Shown here in pieces: positions 1 through 6,140 of a stretch of DNA of 9,748 nt. The stretch is from assembly GCA_947568605.1 (NCBI GenBank), contig CANOPV010000023.1, positions 1-9,748 of the forward strand. Reading direction: 5' to 3'. Below the pieces are notes generated by a model. It was not told the origin of the DNA, did not search any database, and saw only the letters and a program-made list of their open reading frames with translations. The DNA comes from an uncultured Clostridium sp. (GTDB taxonomy: Bacteria; Bacillota; Clostridia; TANB77; CAG-508). A program made the position numbers and the translations under genes. Positions within the stretch are counted from its first letter, which is position 1. Every line of letters starts with the position of its first letter.

Positions 1-19
1 CCCTTTTTTTCATTTTCAT
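1..19 (-). CDS. Probable start of an unidentified gene leaving the window (partial)
   Basis: On the minus strand an SD-like AAAGGA (about 29-24) is followed by a cluster of three ATGs. Two of them, at 19-17 and 13-11, are in the same frame and read M-K-M-K-K-R before the left edge. The third, at 23-21, overlaps the SD and would read M-N-E-N-E-K-K-G. The spacing from SD to ATG favours the 13-11 or 19-17 starts. A convincing promoter and a structured leader lie upstream, which supports a real gene here. Too few residues are visible to suggest any function, and the exact start is uncertain. Confidence 0.4.
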
Positions 20-37
20 TCATCCTTTCTTTTGTTT

Positions 38-58
38 GGGCACGATGCCTCGTGCACC
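38..58 (-). promoter_or_regulatory. Leader hairpin just upstream of the left-edge gene's RBS
   Basis: The inverted repeat GCACGA / TCGTGC (40-45 and 50-55) has a 4-nt loop. It extends by two G-C pairs (38-39 with 57-58) around one bulged base. It lies about 9 nt upstream of the SD of the left-edge gene, inside its predicted untranslated leader. The minus-strand segment GGGGCA at 131-126 could pair instead with TGCCC at 42-38, giving a competing fold. I see the pairings; any regulatory role is inference, and the leader matches no riboswitch class I recognise. Confidence 0.4.
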
Positions 59-175
59 TACATTTTAAACATTTCTTTTGTTTATGGTAAAATTCAGGTA
101 ATTAACTAGTAATACTTACTGATTTTGCCCCTACAAATATTATTTGAATAATAAATATTTTTACTATTTGCTAAC

Positions 176-205
176 AATATAACACAAATTTAATTTTATT
201 GTCAA
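176..205 (-). promoter_or_regulatory. Sigma-A-type promoter for the left-edge gene
   Basis: On the minus strand a consensus -35 TTGACA (205-200) is followed by an 18-nt spacer and -10 TATATT (181-176). TGT precedes the -10, giving an extended -10 element. Transcription would start near 169 and leave a leader of about 150 nt before the putative ATG at 19 or 13. This is one of the best promoter matches in the window. The remaining gene-free sequence between about 206 and 363 is AT-rich, and I see nothing further in it. Confidence 0.65.
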
Positions 206-363
206 TATTTTTTTAAAATTTGTAATGTAAATATAATATTACTATTTTGTCTATTTTTATTACTCTTATGTAAAATTTTTATAATATCCAAGTATAGATA
301 AGAAATATTTTAATGTTAGTATAAATAACAATTAAAAATTTGTGTATGAATTTGTTGTTGTTT

Positions 364-507
364 TTATTTACAAATAATTACATTCATAGCATCTGGTACA
401 TTAGATGAATCTAAACTTCTTATTGATTTTATTATTTCTAATACTTCTTGATTAAATTCTTTTTCATCTGCTCCTATCGGATATTTATTTTCTTTATTAT
501 AACTCAC
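364..507 (-). CDS. Small hypothetical protein, 47 aa, translationally coupled
   Basis: A short minus-strand ORF starts at GTG (507-505) and ends at TAA (366-364), encoding 47 residues that begin MSYNKENKYPIGADEKEF. The start overlaps the stop of the upstream HD-like gene as GTGA. A strong SD, GAGGAGG, lies inside the last codons of that gene at about 9 nt spacing, the classical arrangement for translational coupling. The product is hydrophilic, has no membrane segment or signal peptide, and contains a probable amphipathic helix around residues 17-31 (EFNQEVLEIIKSIRS). I recognise no family. The SD and overlap make translation plausible despite the small size. A partner role to the upstream protein is inference from the coupling only. 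Confidence 0.6.
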   Translation of the reverse strand: MSYNKENKYPIGADEKEFNQEVLEIIKSIRSLDSSNVPDAMNVIICK

Positions 508-1043
508 ACTGATACCTCCTCTTTTAAATATATAAATTTTTTAAAGTCTTCTAAGTATCTATTATATTTTCCTTTTAAGTTTCTATATTCCATTAAAACT
601 AATGCTTCGTCTAATGGGAAACCTCTTCTTTCTGGTCTATTTAATACCATTCCACAAAAATTATCTACTAATTCTAATATATCACTTTCAGGTTCTCTTG
701 GCTCACTTCCGCTGTATCTATTCATTTCTTCACATATTTTACAAAATCTATCATCAAATCCCAATGTTTTTAAATACTCTGCCCCATCTTTTGCATAAGA
801 TTTAAATCTTGAAAAGTCTTGTGGATTATTACTTTTTTTGCAACCACATAAAATACAAGCAGTTAATACTAGATTTTCATCAATATCTATTTTCATTTTT
901 TCTATAAACATTCTTGCTATTTCTGTTTTTAGTACGACTGATGTATCAAAAAATATTCCTTCTTTTTTATGTAAGTAATATGCTATTTCCATTTTCTTTA
1001 TGTAATCTTTTTCTGATAAGATATACTCAGCAAAAGTTTCCAT
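504..1043 (-). CDS. Degenerate HD-domain-like protein (hypothetical)
   Basis: This is a 179-residue, probably cytoplasmic protein with no signal peptide or membrane segment. Its layout resembles an HD-domain phosphohydrolase. A helix (about 38-50) is followed by LTACILCGCKK (60-70), where such enzymes carry an ALLHDIGK-like metal motif. Next come AKDGAEYLKTLGF (84-96), like the usual H-x-x-x-G segment, NRYSG near the second His pair, and ILELVDNFCGMVLNRP with RRGFPLDEAL (122-148), like the HD-GYP region with a conserved aspartate. The His-Asp pair appears replaced by Cys-Gly, so a metal-dependent hydrolase activity is doubtful and a structural or binding role is more likely. Start choice: ATG with SD GGAGGA nearby. 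It has its own promoter downstream of rnhA and overlaps the next small ORF by 4 nt. The HD relationship is my pattern reading, not a search result. Confidence 0.65.
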   Translation of the reverse strand: METFAEYILSEKDYIKKMEIAYYLHKKEGIFFDTSVVLKTEIARMFIEKMKIDIDENLVLTACILCGCKKSNNPQDFSRFKSYAKDGAEYLKTLGFDDRFCKICEEMNRYSGSEPREPESDILELVDNFCGMVLNRPERRGFPLDEALVLMEYRNLKGKYNRYLEDFKKFIYLKEEVSV

Positions 1044-1088
1044 ACTATTCCTCCATATTTATACATAATTATTCTATTATCTTTGTTT

Positions 1089-1117
1089 ATTATATTGCAA
1101 AAATTTGAAAATTTCAA
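1089..1117 (-). promoter_or_regulatory. Promoter for the HD-like gene
   Basis: On the minus strand, -35 TTGAAA (1117-1112), a 17-nt spacer and a perfect -10 TATAAT (1094-1089) lie in the 117-bp gap between rnhA and the HD-like gene. The start point would be near 1082, giving a leader of about 39 nt that contains the GGAGGA ribosome-binding site. This suggests the HD-like gene and the small ORF after it can be transcribed independently of rnhA. Confidence 0.7.
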
Positions 1118-1144
1118 CATTATCATAAAAAAGAAATGTAAATG

Positions 1145-1163
1145 TAATATTACTGTAATATTA
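1145..1163. repeat. Perfect AT palindrome at the rnhA stop codon
   Basis: TAATATTAC-T-GTAATATTA is a perfect 9+1+9 palindrome that includes the rnhA stop codon. On the plus strand it is followed directly by a T run (1164-1170), so it would act as a weak terminator for plus-strand transcripts, but no plus-strand gene precedes it. In the rnhA direction there is no adjacent U tract. It could limit antisense transcription into rnhA or protect the 3' end. The function is unproven. Confidence 0.4.
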
Positions 1164-1592
1164 TTTTTTTATTGCATTTCTTGCTAATTCGTCGCAACGG
1201 TTATTATATTCATTGTCTGCGTGTCCTTTTACTTTTATAAAAGTTATATTATGTATTTTTGTTAATTCATATATTTCTTGCCATAGTTCTTTATTTTTTA
1301 CTGGTTCTTTACTTGAATTTTTCCAATCGTTTTTTATCCAACCATATATCCATTTTTGATTAAATGCGTTTACTACATAAGCACTATCACTATATACTTC
1401 TACTTCACATGGAAATTTTAATTGTTTTAATGCTTCTAGTACTGCTGTTAATTCCATAACATTATTTGTTGTATTTTTTAGTCCTCCTGAAATTTCTTTT
1501 TTATTTTCCTTATACATTAAAATACTTCCCCATCCGCCTGGACCCGGATTTCCAGAACAGGCTCCATCTGTATAAATTATAACTTTTTCCAT
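1161..1592 (-). CDS. rnhA: Ribonuclease HI
   Basis: RNase HI is a cytoplasmic endonuclease that cuts the RNA strand of RNA-DNA hybrids, clearing R-loops and primers with Mg2+. The 143-residue product has the normal single-domain length. All catalytic residues are visible: D9 in the YTDGACSGNPGPGG motif (7-20), E47 in NNVMELTAV, D69 in YSDSAYVV, H124 in KVKGHADN and D134 in NRCDELA. The basic, Trp-rich handle region (about 81-99, with W81, W85 and W90) is also present, as in the E. coli-type enzyme. The ATG is preceded by AGGAG at 9-10 nt spacing. It lies upstream of the HD-like gene on the same strand and divergent from tmcAL. I saw no clear promoter immediately upstream; the gap contains a folded RNA-like module and repeat arms that would lie in its leader if transcription starts far upstream. 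Confidence 0.97.
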   Translation of the reverse strand: MEKVIIYTDGACSGNPGPGGWGSILMYKENKKEISGGLKNTTNNVMELTAVLEALKQLKFPCEVEVYSDSAYVVNAFNQKWIYGWIKNDWKNSSKEPVKNKELWQEIYELTKIHNITFIKVKGHADNEYNNRCDELARNAIKK

Positions 1593-1630
1593 ACTATTTC
1601 TCCTATTTGTTAATGTTCAAATTAAAAAAT

Positions 1631-1947
1631 ATTTGAAGCGAAGCGTGAGGCGAAAATTATCTTTTTTAAAATTTTTATATAATTTCATCTCACAACCTTT
1701 TTACAGATTTTTTTCAAAATTACGGTTCGACAGCCCCGGTGGCGGGGAGAGACCCGCAGTAAAGACAAATAAATTTAAAAAAATAAATAAATTTCTATGT
1801 TTGCGAATTTAATTTTATTTACAAATTAAATGTCTTTACCAGCCGTGGAGAACCTAATTTTTAAAAAAATGCTGTAAAAAATAGGTTGTGCAATACATCT
1901 TAAGAAAATTTTTAAAAAATAATTTTAAGCCGAAGAAAGCGTAGCAA
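1631..1947. repeat. Palindromic intergenic repeat, copy 1 (encloses the RNA-like module)
   Basis: The left end (1631-1660) carries GAAGCGAAGCGTGAGGCG followed by AAAATTAT. Its reverse complement matches the right end of copy 3 almost base for base (ATAATTTTCGCCTCAC then CTTCGCT). The right end (about 1912-1947) is the reverse complement of the module TTCGGCTTAAAATTATTTTT, which also bounds copies 2 and 3. The two ends are partly complementary (AAAATTAT with ATAATTTT plus A/T tracts). Unlike the other copies, the interior holds a long GC-containing fold. It lies in the 486-bp gene-free stretch between the divergent genes rnhA and tmcAL. Confidence 0.65.
1691..1890. ncRNA. Strongly folded RNA-like module of unknown class
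   Basis: About 36 bp of nested stem close this 200-nt segment: 1691-1697 with 1884-1890, 1698-1706 with 1872-1880, 1707-1714 with 1863-1870, 1716-1722 with 1855-1861, and 1724-1728 with 1850-1854. Only short bulges interrupt it. Inside is a three-way junction: a GC-rich hairpin GCGGG-GAGAGA-CCCGC (1742-1757), a perfect 9-bp helix GTAAAGACA / TGTCTTTAC (1759-1767 with 1831-1839), and single-stranded joints 1729-1741 and 1840-1849 that both contain CAGCC. The GC-rich core (about 1723-1758) stands out sharply in AT-rich DNA, which is typical of structured RNA. Strand is uncertain: a purine hairpin loop and possible G-U pairs favour plus, whereas the repeat frame favours neither. It is also compatible with a foldback mobile element. 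I could not assign it to tmRNA, 6S, SRP, RNase P or a known riboswitch. Confidence 0.55.
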
Positions 1948-2011
1948 ATAACTAATTAATCTAAACAATAACTACTATTTTTAAAATTTTATCATTTTAT
2001 TGTATTTATAA

Positions 2012-2040
2012 TTGTAAAAATTATCTTTTTGTGATATTAT
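2012..2040 (+). promoter_or_regulatory. Extended -10 promoter for tmcAL
   Basis: TTGTAA (2012-2017), a 17-nt spacer and TATTAT (2035-2040) form a sigma-A-type promoter. TGA sits just before the -10, giving an extended -10 element (TGATATTAT). The predicted start near 2047 leaves a short leader of about 30 nt that contains the AAGGAGAT ribosome-binding site. The folded module at 1691-1890 would therefore lie outside the tmcAL transcript. Confidence 0.65.
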
Positions 2041-2078
2041 ATCAATAAATTATTAATAAGTAAAGGAGATAAAAAATA

Positions 2079-3314
2079 ATGCCTAACGTTCTTGGAATAA
2101 TCGCTGAATATAACCCATTTCATAATGGTCATTTATATCATTTAAACGAATCTAAAAAACAAGCAAATGCAGATTATTCAGTTGCTTTAATAACAGGTAA
2201 TTTTGTACAACGTGGTGATGTTTCGATAATAAATAAATGGGCAAAAGCAGAAATGGCTTTACAAAGTGGCGTAGATTTAGTAATTGAATTACCAACACTT
2301 TATAGTATTTCTAGTGCAGAAAACTTTGCTTATGGAAGTATTAAGATTTTGAATTCTCTTGGTGTTGTAAATGCTGTGTCTTTTGGGACTGAGCAAGCAG
2401 ATGTTAATACACTTGATAGTATTGCAAATGTTTTATTAGAAGAACCCAAAGAATATGTATCAGTTCTTAATCACGAATTAAGTAAAGGTATTTCATTTCC
2501 TAAGGCTCGCGAAAATGCACTACTTTTATACTTAAATGATATTAGAAGATATGCCAATGTTTTGTCTTGCCCTAATAATATTTTAGGTATTGAGTACTTA
2601 AAAGCTTTAAAAAAATTAAAAAGTACTTTAATACCTATTGCTATTCCGAGAAATAAGGTTGGATATAATAGTTTACAGACTGTTGATAATTTTGCTAGTG
2701 CTACTGCTATCAGACAAATGTTAGTAACTAGAAATACTAAAAATTTACATAGATTTGTTCCTGAAAGTTCTTATGAAATATTGAAGAATTGCATTAGTAA
2801 TGGTCAATATGTTTCAGGTCTTGCACAATTTGAAAAAGAAATTATGTATATATTACGTAAGATGACGGTTTCTGAAATTGCAGAAATTCCTGATGTTACA
2901 GAAGGTTTAGAAAATTTAATTAAGGAGGCTGCTAATTCTTGTAATTCTGTTCAAGAATTTATTAATATTGTAAAGTCTAAAAGGTACACTCAAACTAGAA
3001 TTCAAAGAATTTTAGTGTATGCTCTTCTTAATATTACTAAAAAAGAGATGATGAATTTAGATAAAGTTACTCCTTATATAAGAGTTTTAGGTTTTAACTC
3101 AAAGGGTCGTGATATACTTTCTGCTATTAATTCTTCTAAATCGAAGGTTAATATAGTTACTTCTGTAAAAAAATTTATTGATACAAATAATAATAAGAAT
3201 TTGTTGTCTATTTTAGAAAAGGATATTTTTGCTACTAATGTGTATACACTGGGTTACGAATATGATTCCGTTTCTAATTTAGATTATACAAAAAAATTAA
3301 TAACTCTTTTATAA
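2079..3314 (+). CDS. tmcAL: tRNA(Met) cytidine acetate ligase (TmcAL, YlbM family)
   Basis: TmcAL acetylates the wobble cytidine C34 of elongator tRNA(Met) to ac4C, using acetate and ATP through an acetyl-AMP intermediate. The 411-residue length is close to the Bacillus YlbM protein. The nucleotidyltransferase-like N-terminus shows GIIAEYNPFHNGH (6-18) with the HxGH nucleotide-binding motif at 15-18. TGNFVQRGD (39-47), ENFAYGSIKILNSLG (81-95), FGTE (102-105), CPNNILGIEYLKAL (from about 164) and ATAIRQML (208-215) follow. All are family landmarks. The rest is a helical tRNA-binding region. ATG is preceded by AAGGAGAT at good spacing and by a clear extended -10 promoter. It is divergent from rnhA and followed on the same strand by mutS2 after 384 bp of repeat-filled DNA, so co-transcription is uncertain. 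Confidence 0.93.
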   Translation: MPNVLGIIAEYNPFHNGHLYHLNESKKQANADYSVALITGNFVQRGDVSIINKWAKAEMALQSGVDLVIELPTLYSISSAENFAYGSIKILNSLGVVNAVSFGTEQADVNTLDSIANVLLEEPKEYVSVLNHELSKGISFPKARENALLLYLNDIRRYANVLSCPNNILGIEYLKALKKLKSTLIPIAIPRNKVGYNSLQTVDNFASATAIRQMLVTRNTKNLHRFVPESSYEILKNCISNGQYVSGLAQFEKEIMYILRKMTVSEIAEIPDVTEGLENLIKEAANSCNSVQEFINIVKSKRYTQTRIQRILVYALLNITKKEMMNLDKVTPYIRVLGFNSKGRDILSAINSSKSKVNIVTSVKKFIDTNNNKNLLSILEKDIFATNVYTLGYEYDSVSNLDYTKKLITLL

Positions 3315-3363
3315 CTATGCTATTATATTTTAATAATTTATTTATTATGAAATTATTTTTTTC

Positions 3364-3650
3364 TTTGCTTTCTTCGGCTTAAAATTATTTTTTAATTAAA
3401 TAAAATATTCAATTCTTCGTTAAAATATTTAAAAATATACTTTTTTGGTTATACAATTCTTCGTTAAAATTATTTTTTAATAAAATTAAATATTCAATTC
3501 TTCGCTAAAATATTTAAAAATATGCTTTTGGCTCCAATCGCTACGCGAAGTTGTCGCACGCAAAAGCATATTTTTAAATACCTTTTAGCTCGAATTTCAT
3601 TAAATAGAATGTTAAAAAAATAATTTTAAGCCGAAGAAAGCGAAGCAAAA
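3364..3650. repeat. Palindromic intergenic repeat, copy 2
   Basis: This 287-bp imperfect palindrome fills most of the 384-bp gap between tmcAL and mutS2. Outer arms (3364-3394 and about 3612-3650) are inverted copies of the TTCGGCTTAAAATTATTTTT module with its GCTTCGCT flank; the left arm lacks 5 bases of the flank. The centre is a perfect 20-bp stem (3511-3530 with 3561-3580) around a GC-rich 30-nt tip. The sequence ATTCAATTCTTCG and its AT flank occurs at 3407, in a variant at 3451, and at 3492, a partial internal duplication. Both ends are of the same type, unlike copies 1 and 3. No ORF of note is present, and no clear mutS2 promoter or tmcAL terminator is visible apart from this structure. 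Confidence 0.75.
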
Positions 3651-3698
3651 AAATATTTTATTATAAAAAAATTTCAAAACATTTTAGAGGAGAACTTT

Positions 3699-6053
3699 AT
3701 GAATACAAAATATTTAAAAAAATTAGAATTTGATAAAATATTAAATATTTTATCAAATTATGCAATAACATATATTGGAAAAGAATTAGCATTAAATTTA
3801 ACCCCATCTAGTAATTACGAAACAGTAAAAATATTGCAACAAGAAACATCAGAGGCATATTCTTTAATATATAGAAATGGAAATCTTCCAATTGAGGCAA
3901 TTCCAGATTTAAAACCACATTTAAAAATGTTAGAAAGTAATTGTATTTTATCTATAAAATATTTATTAGATATAGCAAATGTTTTAAAAATTTCTCGTGA
4001 ATTACAAGAATATTTTTCTTCTAGTGTATCAATTACAGGTAAAGAAAATTGTATTTTATATAACTATTTTTCTAAAATATATTCAAATTATAATGTAGAA
4101 AATAAAATATTATCTTGTATTTTAGATGAAAATACTTTAAATGATAATGCCTCTTCTTCCCTTTCTTCTATTAGAAGAAATATTAGAAAAACTGAACAGC
4201 AAATTCGAGATAAATTAAATTCTTATTTATCTTCTAAATATTTACAAGAAAGACTTATTACAATTAAAAATAATAGGTTTGTTGTTCCTGTAAAAAGTGA
4301 ATATCGTTCTGAAATTAAAGGTTTTATACACGGGACTTCTTCTACTGGTTCTACTCTATTTATTGAGCCAATGAATGTATTTGAATTAAATAATTCATTA
4401 GCAGTTTTACATATTGAAGAAGAAAGAGAAATTGAAAAAATATTACAACAACTTTCTAATCTTTTATATGATATTACACAAAATTTGAAAATTAATATTG
4501 ATGTTATTGGTAATTTAGATTTAATATTTGCAAAAGCCAAATATGCTATTTCTAGTAATTCTATTGAGCCTAAAATTAACTCTAAAAAATATGTGGAACT
4601 TATAAAAGTTAGGCATCCATTAATAGATACTAATTTGGTTGTTCCAATAGATATACATATTGGTAAAGATTTTTCTGTTCTTTTAATTACAGGTCCTAAT
4701 ACTGGCGGTAAAACTGTAACTTTAAAAACTGTTGGACTTATATGTGCTATGGGAATGTGTGGTTTGCATATTCCTGCAAATGAAAATAGTAGTATTTATG
4801 TTTTTGATAATATTTTTGCAGATATTGGAGATGAACAAAGTATTTCTGAATCTTTGAGTACTTTTTCTTCTCATCTAGTAAATATAATTGAAATTATAAA
4901 TTCTGCTACATCTGAAAGTCTTGTTCTTTTAGATGAAATCGGCTCAGGTACAGACCCTATTGAAGGAGCAAATTTAGGTATTAGTATTTTAAATCATTTT
5001 TTTAAAAATGATGTTTTAGTGATTTCAACAACTCATTATCCTGAGCTTAAAAATTATGCTCTTATTACTGATGGTTATGAAAATGCAAGTTCTGAGTTTG
5101 ATATTGAAAATTTAAAACCCACTTATAAATTATTAATTGGTGTTCCTGGTCAAAGTAATGCTTTTTCTATTAGTAAACAACTTGGAATAAATACAGATAT
5201 TTTAGAATATGCTAAATCTTTGATGAATACTGATGTAGTCCATATAGAAGATTTATTAAAAAGTATTTATGATGATAAAATACAAATTGAACAAGAAAAA
5301 GAAAACATCTTAAATAAATCTAGCGAAATTGAAAAATTAAAGAATAGTTTACAACGTGATAATACCGCTCTTATTGAGCAAGAAAAGGAAATTATTAATA
5401 ATGCTAAAATTGAGGCTAGAAATATTTTATTATCTGCAAAAGAAAAATCTGATTCTATAATTCGCAAATTAAATAAAATGGAAGTTTCTTCAAAGAGTGC
5501 AAATAATCTTAGAAATGAAATTAATGATAATATTAAAAGTTTAGATATAAAAACTTATGAAAATATCTCTAATGAATTTTCTAAATTGTCTGAAAATGAT
5601 GTAAATATTAATATGAATGTTTTTATTCCATCATTAAATAAGGTTGGTACAGTTTTGACTTTGCCTAATAAAGATAAAAAAGTACAAATTCAAGTAGGTA
5701 ATACTAAGATTTATTTTAATATAGATAAATTACAAAAAACTAATAAAAAAGTTTTAGATGTTGCTACAAATGTTACATCTAAGATTAATAGTTCTACTAC
5801 ATCTAAAAATTTGTCTAATGAAATAAATGTAATTGGTTTAAATGTTGAAGATGCAATTCAAATAATAGATAAATATATTGATAGTTGCTCTATGGCAAAT
5901 CTTAAAAAAATTAGAATTGTTCACGGAAAAGGTACTGGTAAACTTCGCCAAGGTATTCATAGTTATTTAAAAAGTAATTCTTATGTTAAGAGTTTTAGAA
6001 TTGGTGCTTTTGGTGAAGGCGAAATGGGTGTAACTATTGTAGAAATAAAATAA
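3699..6053 (+). CDS. mutS2: MutS2 / RqcU ATPase with C-terminal Smr domain
   Basis: MutS2 is a cytoplasmic homodimeric ATPase. In Bacillus it acts on collided ribosomes (RqcU); in other bacteria it has been linked to suppressing homologous recombination. The 784-residue length is typical. An N-terminal MutS-like core and clamp region (about 1-310) lacks the mismatch-binding domain. The ATPase follows with Walker A GPNTGGKT (332-339), the STFSSHL signature, Walker B LVLLDEIGSGTDP with D412 and E413, and STTHYPELKNYA (443-454). A long charged coiled coil covers about 510-620, then a KOW-like beta segment (VGTVLTLPNKDKKVQIQVG, near 648-666). The Smr nuclease-like domain at the end has HGKGTGKLRQGI from H742. 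ATG is preceded by AGAGGAG. It is convergent with rplS. All key residues are present and nothing looks broken. Confidence 0.96.
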   Translation: MNTKYLKKLEFDKILNILSNYAITYIGKELALNLTPSSNYETVKILQQETSEAYSLIYRNGNLPIEAIPDLKPHLKMLESNCILSIKYLLDIANVLKISRELQEYFSSSVSITGKENCILYNYFSKIYSNYNVENKILSCILDENTLNDNASSSLSSIRRNIRKTEQQIRDKLNSYLSSKYLQERLITIKNNRFVVPVKSEYRSEIKGFIHGTSSTGSTLFIEPMNVFELNNSLAVLHIEEEREIEKILQQLSNLLYDITQNLKINIDVIGNLDLIFAKAKYAISSNSIEPKINSKKYVELIKVRHPLIDTNLVVPIDIHIGKDFSVLLITGPNTGGKTVTLKTVGLICAMGMCGLHIPANENSSIYVFDNIFADIGDEQSISESLSTFSSHLVNIIEIINSATSESLVLLDEIGSGTDPIEGANLGISILNHFFKNDVLVISTTHYPELKNYALITDGYENASSEFDIENLKPTYKLLIGVPGQSNAFSISKQLGINTDILEYAKSLMNTDVVHIEDLLKSIYDDKIQIEQEKENILNKSSEIEKLKNSLQRDNTALIEQEKEIINNAKIEARNILLSAKEKSDSIIRKLNKMEVSSKSANNLRNEINDNIKSLDIKTYENISNEFSKLSENDVNINMNVFIPSLNKVGTVLTLPNKDKKVQIQVGNTKIYFNIDKLQKTNKKVLDVATNVTSKINSSTTSKNLSNEINVIGLNVEDAIQIIDKYIDSCSMANLKKIRIVHGKGTGKLRQGIHSYLKSNSYVKSFRIGAFGEGEMGVTIVEIK

Positions 6054-6138
6054 AAAAATTACAATTCACATTATAATTTTTTAAGTTCTGCAACGGTGGT
6101 TAATATTTATTTTTTTATTGTGAATTGTAATTTTTTTT
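6052..6138. terminator. Inverted repeat between convergent mutS2 and rplS, probable bidirectional terminator
   Basis: A perfect 19-bp inverted repeat (6052-6070 with 6119-6137; inner part ATTACAATTCACA / TGTGAATTGTAAT) starts within the mutS2 stop codon and ends just before the rplS stop. Each arm ends in a T run on the strand leaving the hairpin, so it fits a terminator for both genes. The 48-nt intervening segment is unusually long for an intrinsic terminator and the stem is GC-poor, so a small inserted palindrome is the alternative reading. Confidence 0.6.
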
Positions 6139-6140
6139 AT

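Noticed and set aside
1719..1735. TTACGGTTCGACAG resembles the 5' end of tmRNA and also a T-arm or group II intron domain V fragment.
   Set aside because: No alanyl acceptor pairing, tag reading frame or CCA end is present for tmRNA. No GAGCCG partner strand precedes it for domain V. No cloverleaf can be formed for a tRNA. The match is short and isolated.
1691..1900. CATCT on both sides (1686-1690 and 1896-1900) as a target-site duplication flanking the folded module.
   Set aside because: The right copy is separated from the stem end by 5 nt while the left abuts it, and a 5-nt match in AT-rich DNA is weak. It is suggestive only, so transposition is not claimed from it.
3407..3524. Three spaced copies of ATTCAATTCTTCG-like sequence, considered as a CRISPR-type array.
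   Set aside because: Only three degenerate copies with unequal, AT-rich, partly repeated spacers and no cas genes nearby. They are better explained as internal duplication in the palindromic repeat.
3640..3690. A possible -10 element (TATTATAA-like) upstream of mutS2.
   Set aside because: No acceptable -35 lies 16-18 nt upstream, and TA-rich hexamers are expected by chance here, so no promoter was called.
4223..4540. Minus-strand open frame opposite mutS2, and similar open frames opposite rplS, trmD, rpsP, ffh and the HD-like gene.
   Set aside because: They lie wholly inside well-identified genes on the other strand, have biased composition from reading AT-rich codons in antisense, and lack ribosome-binding sites and family features.
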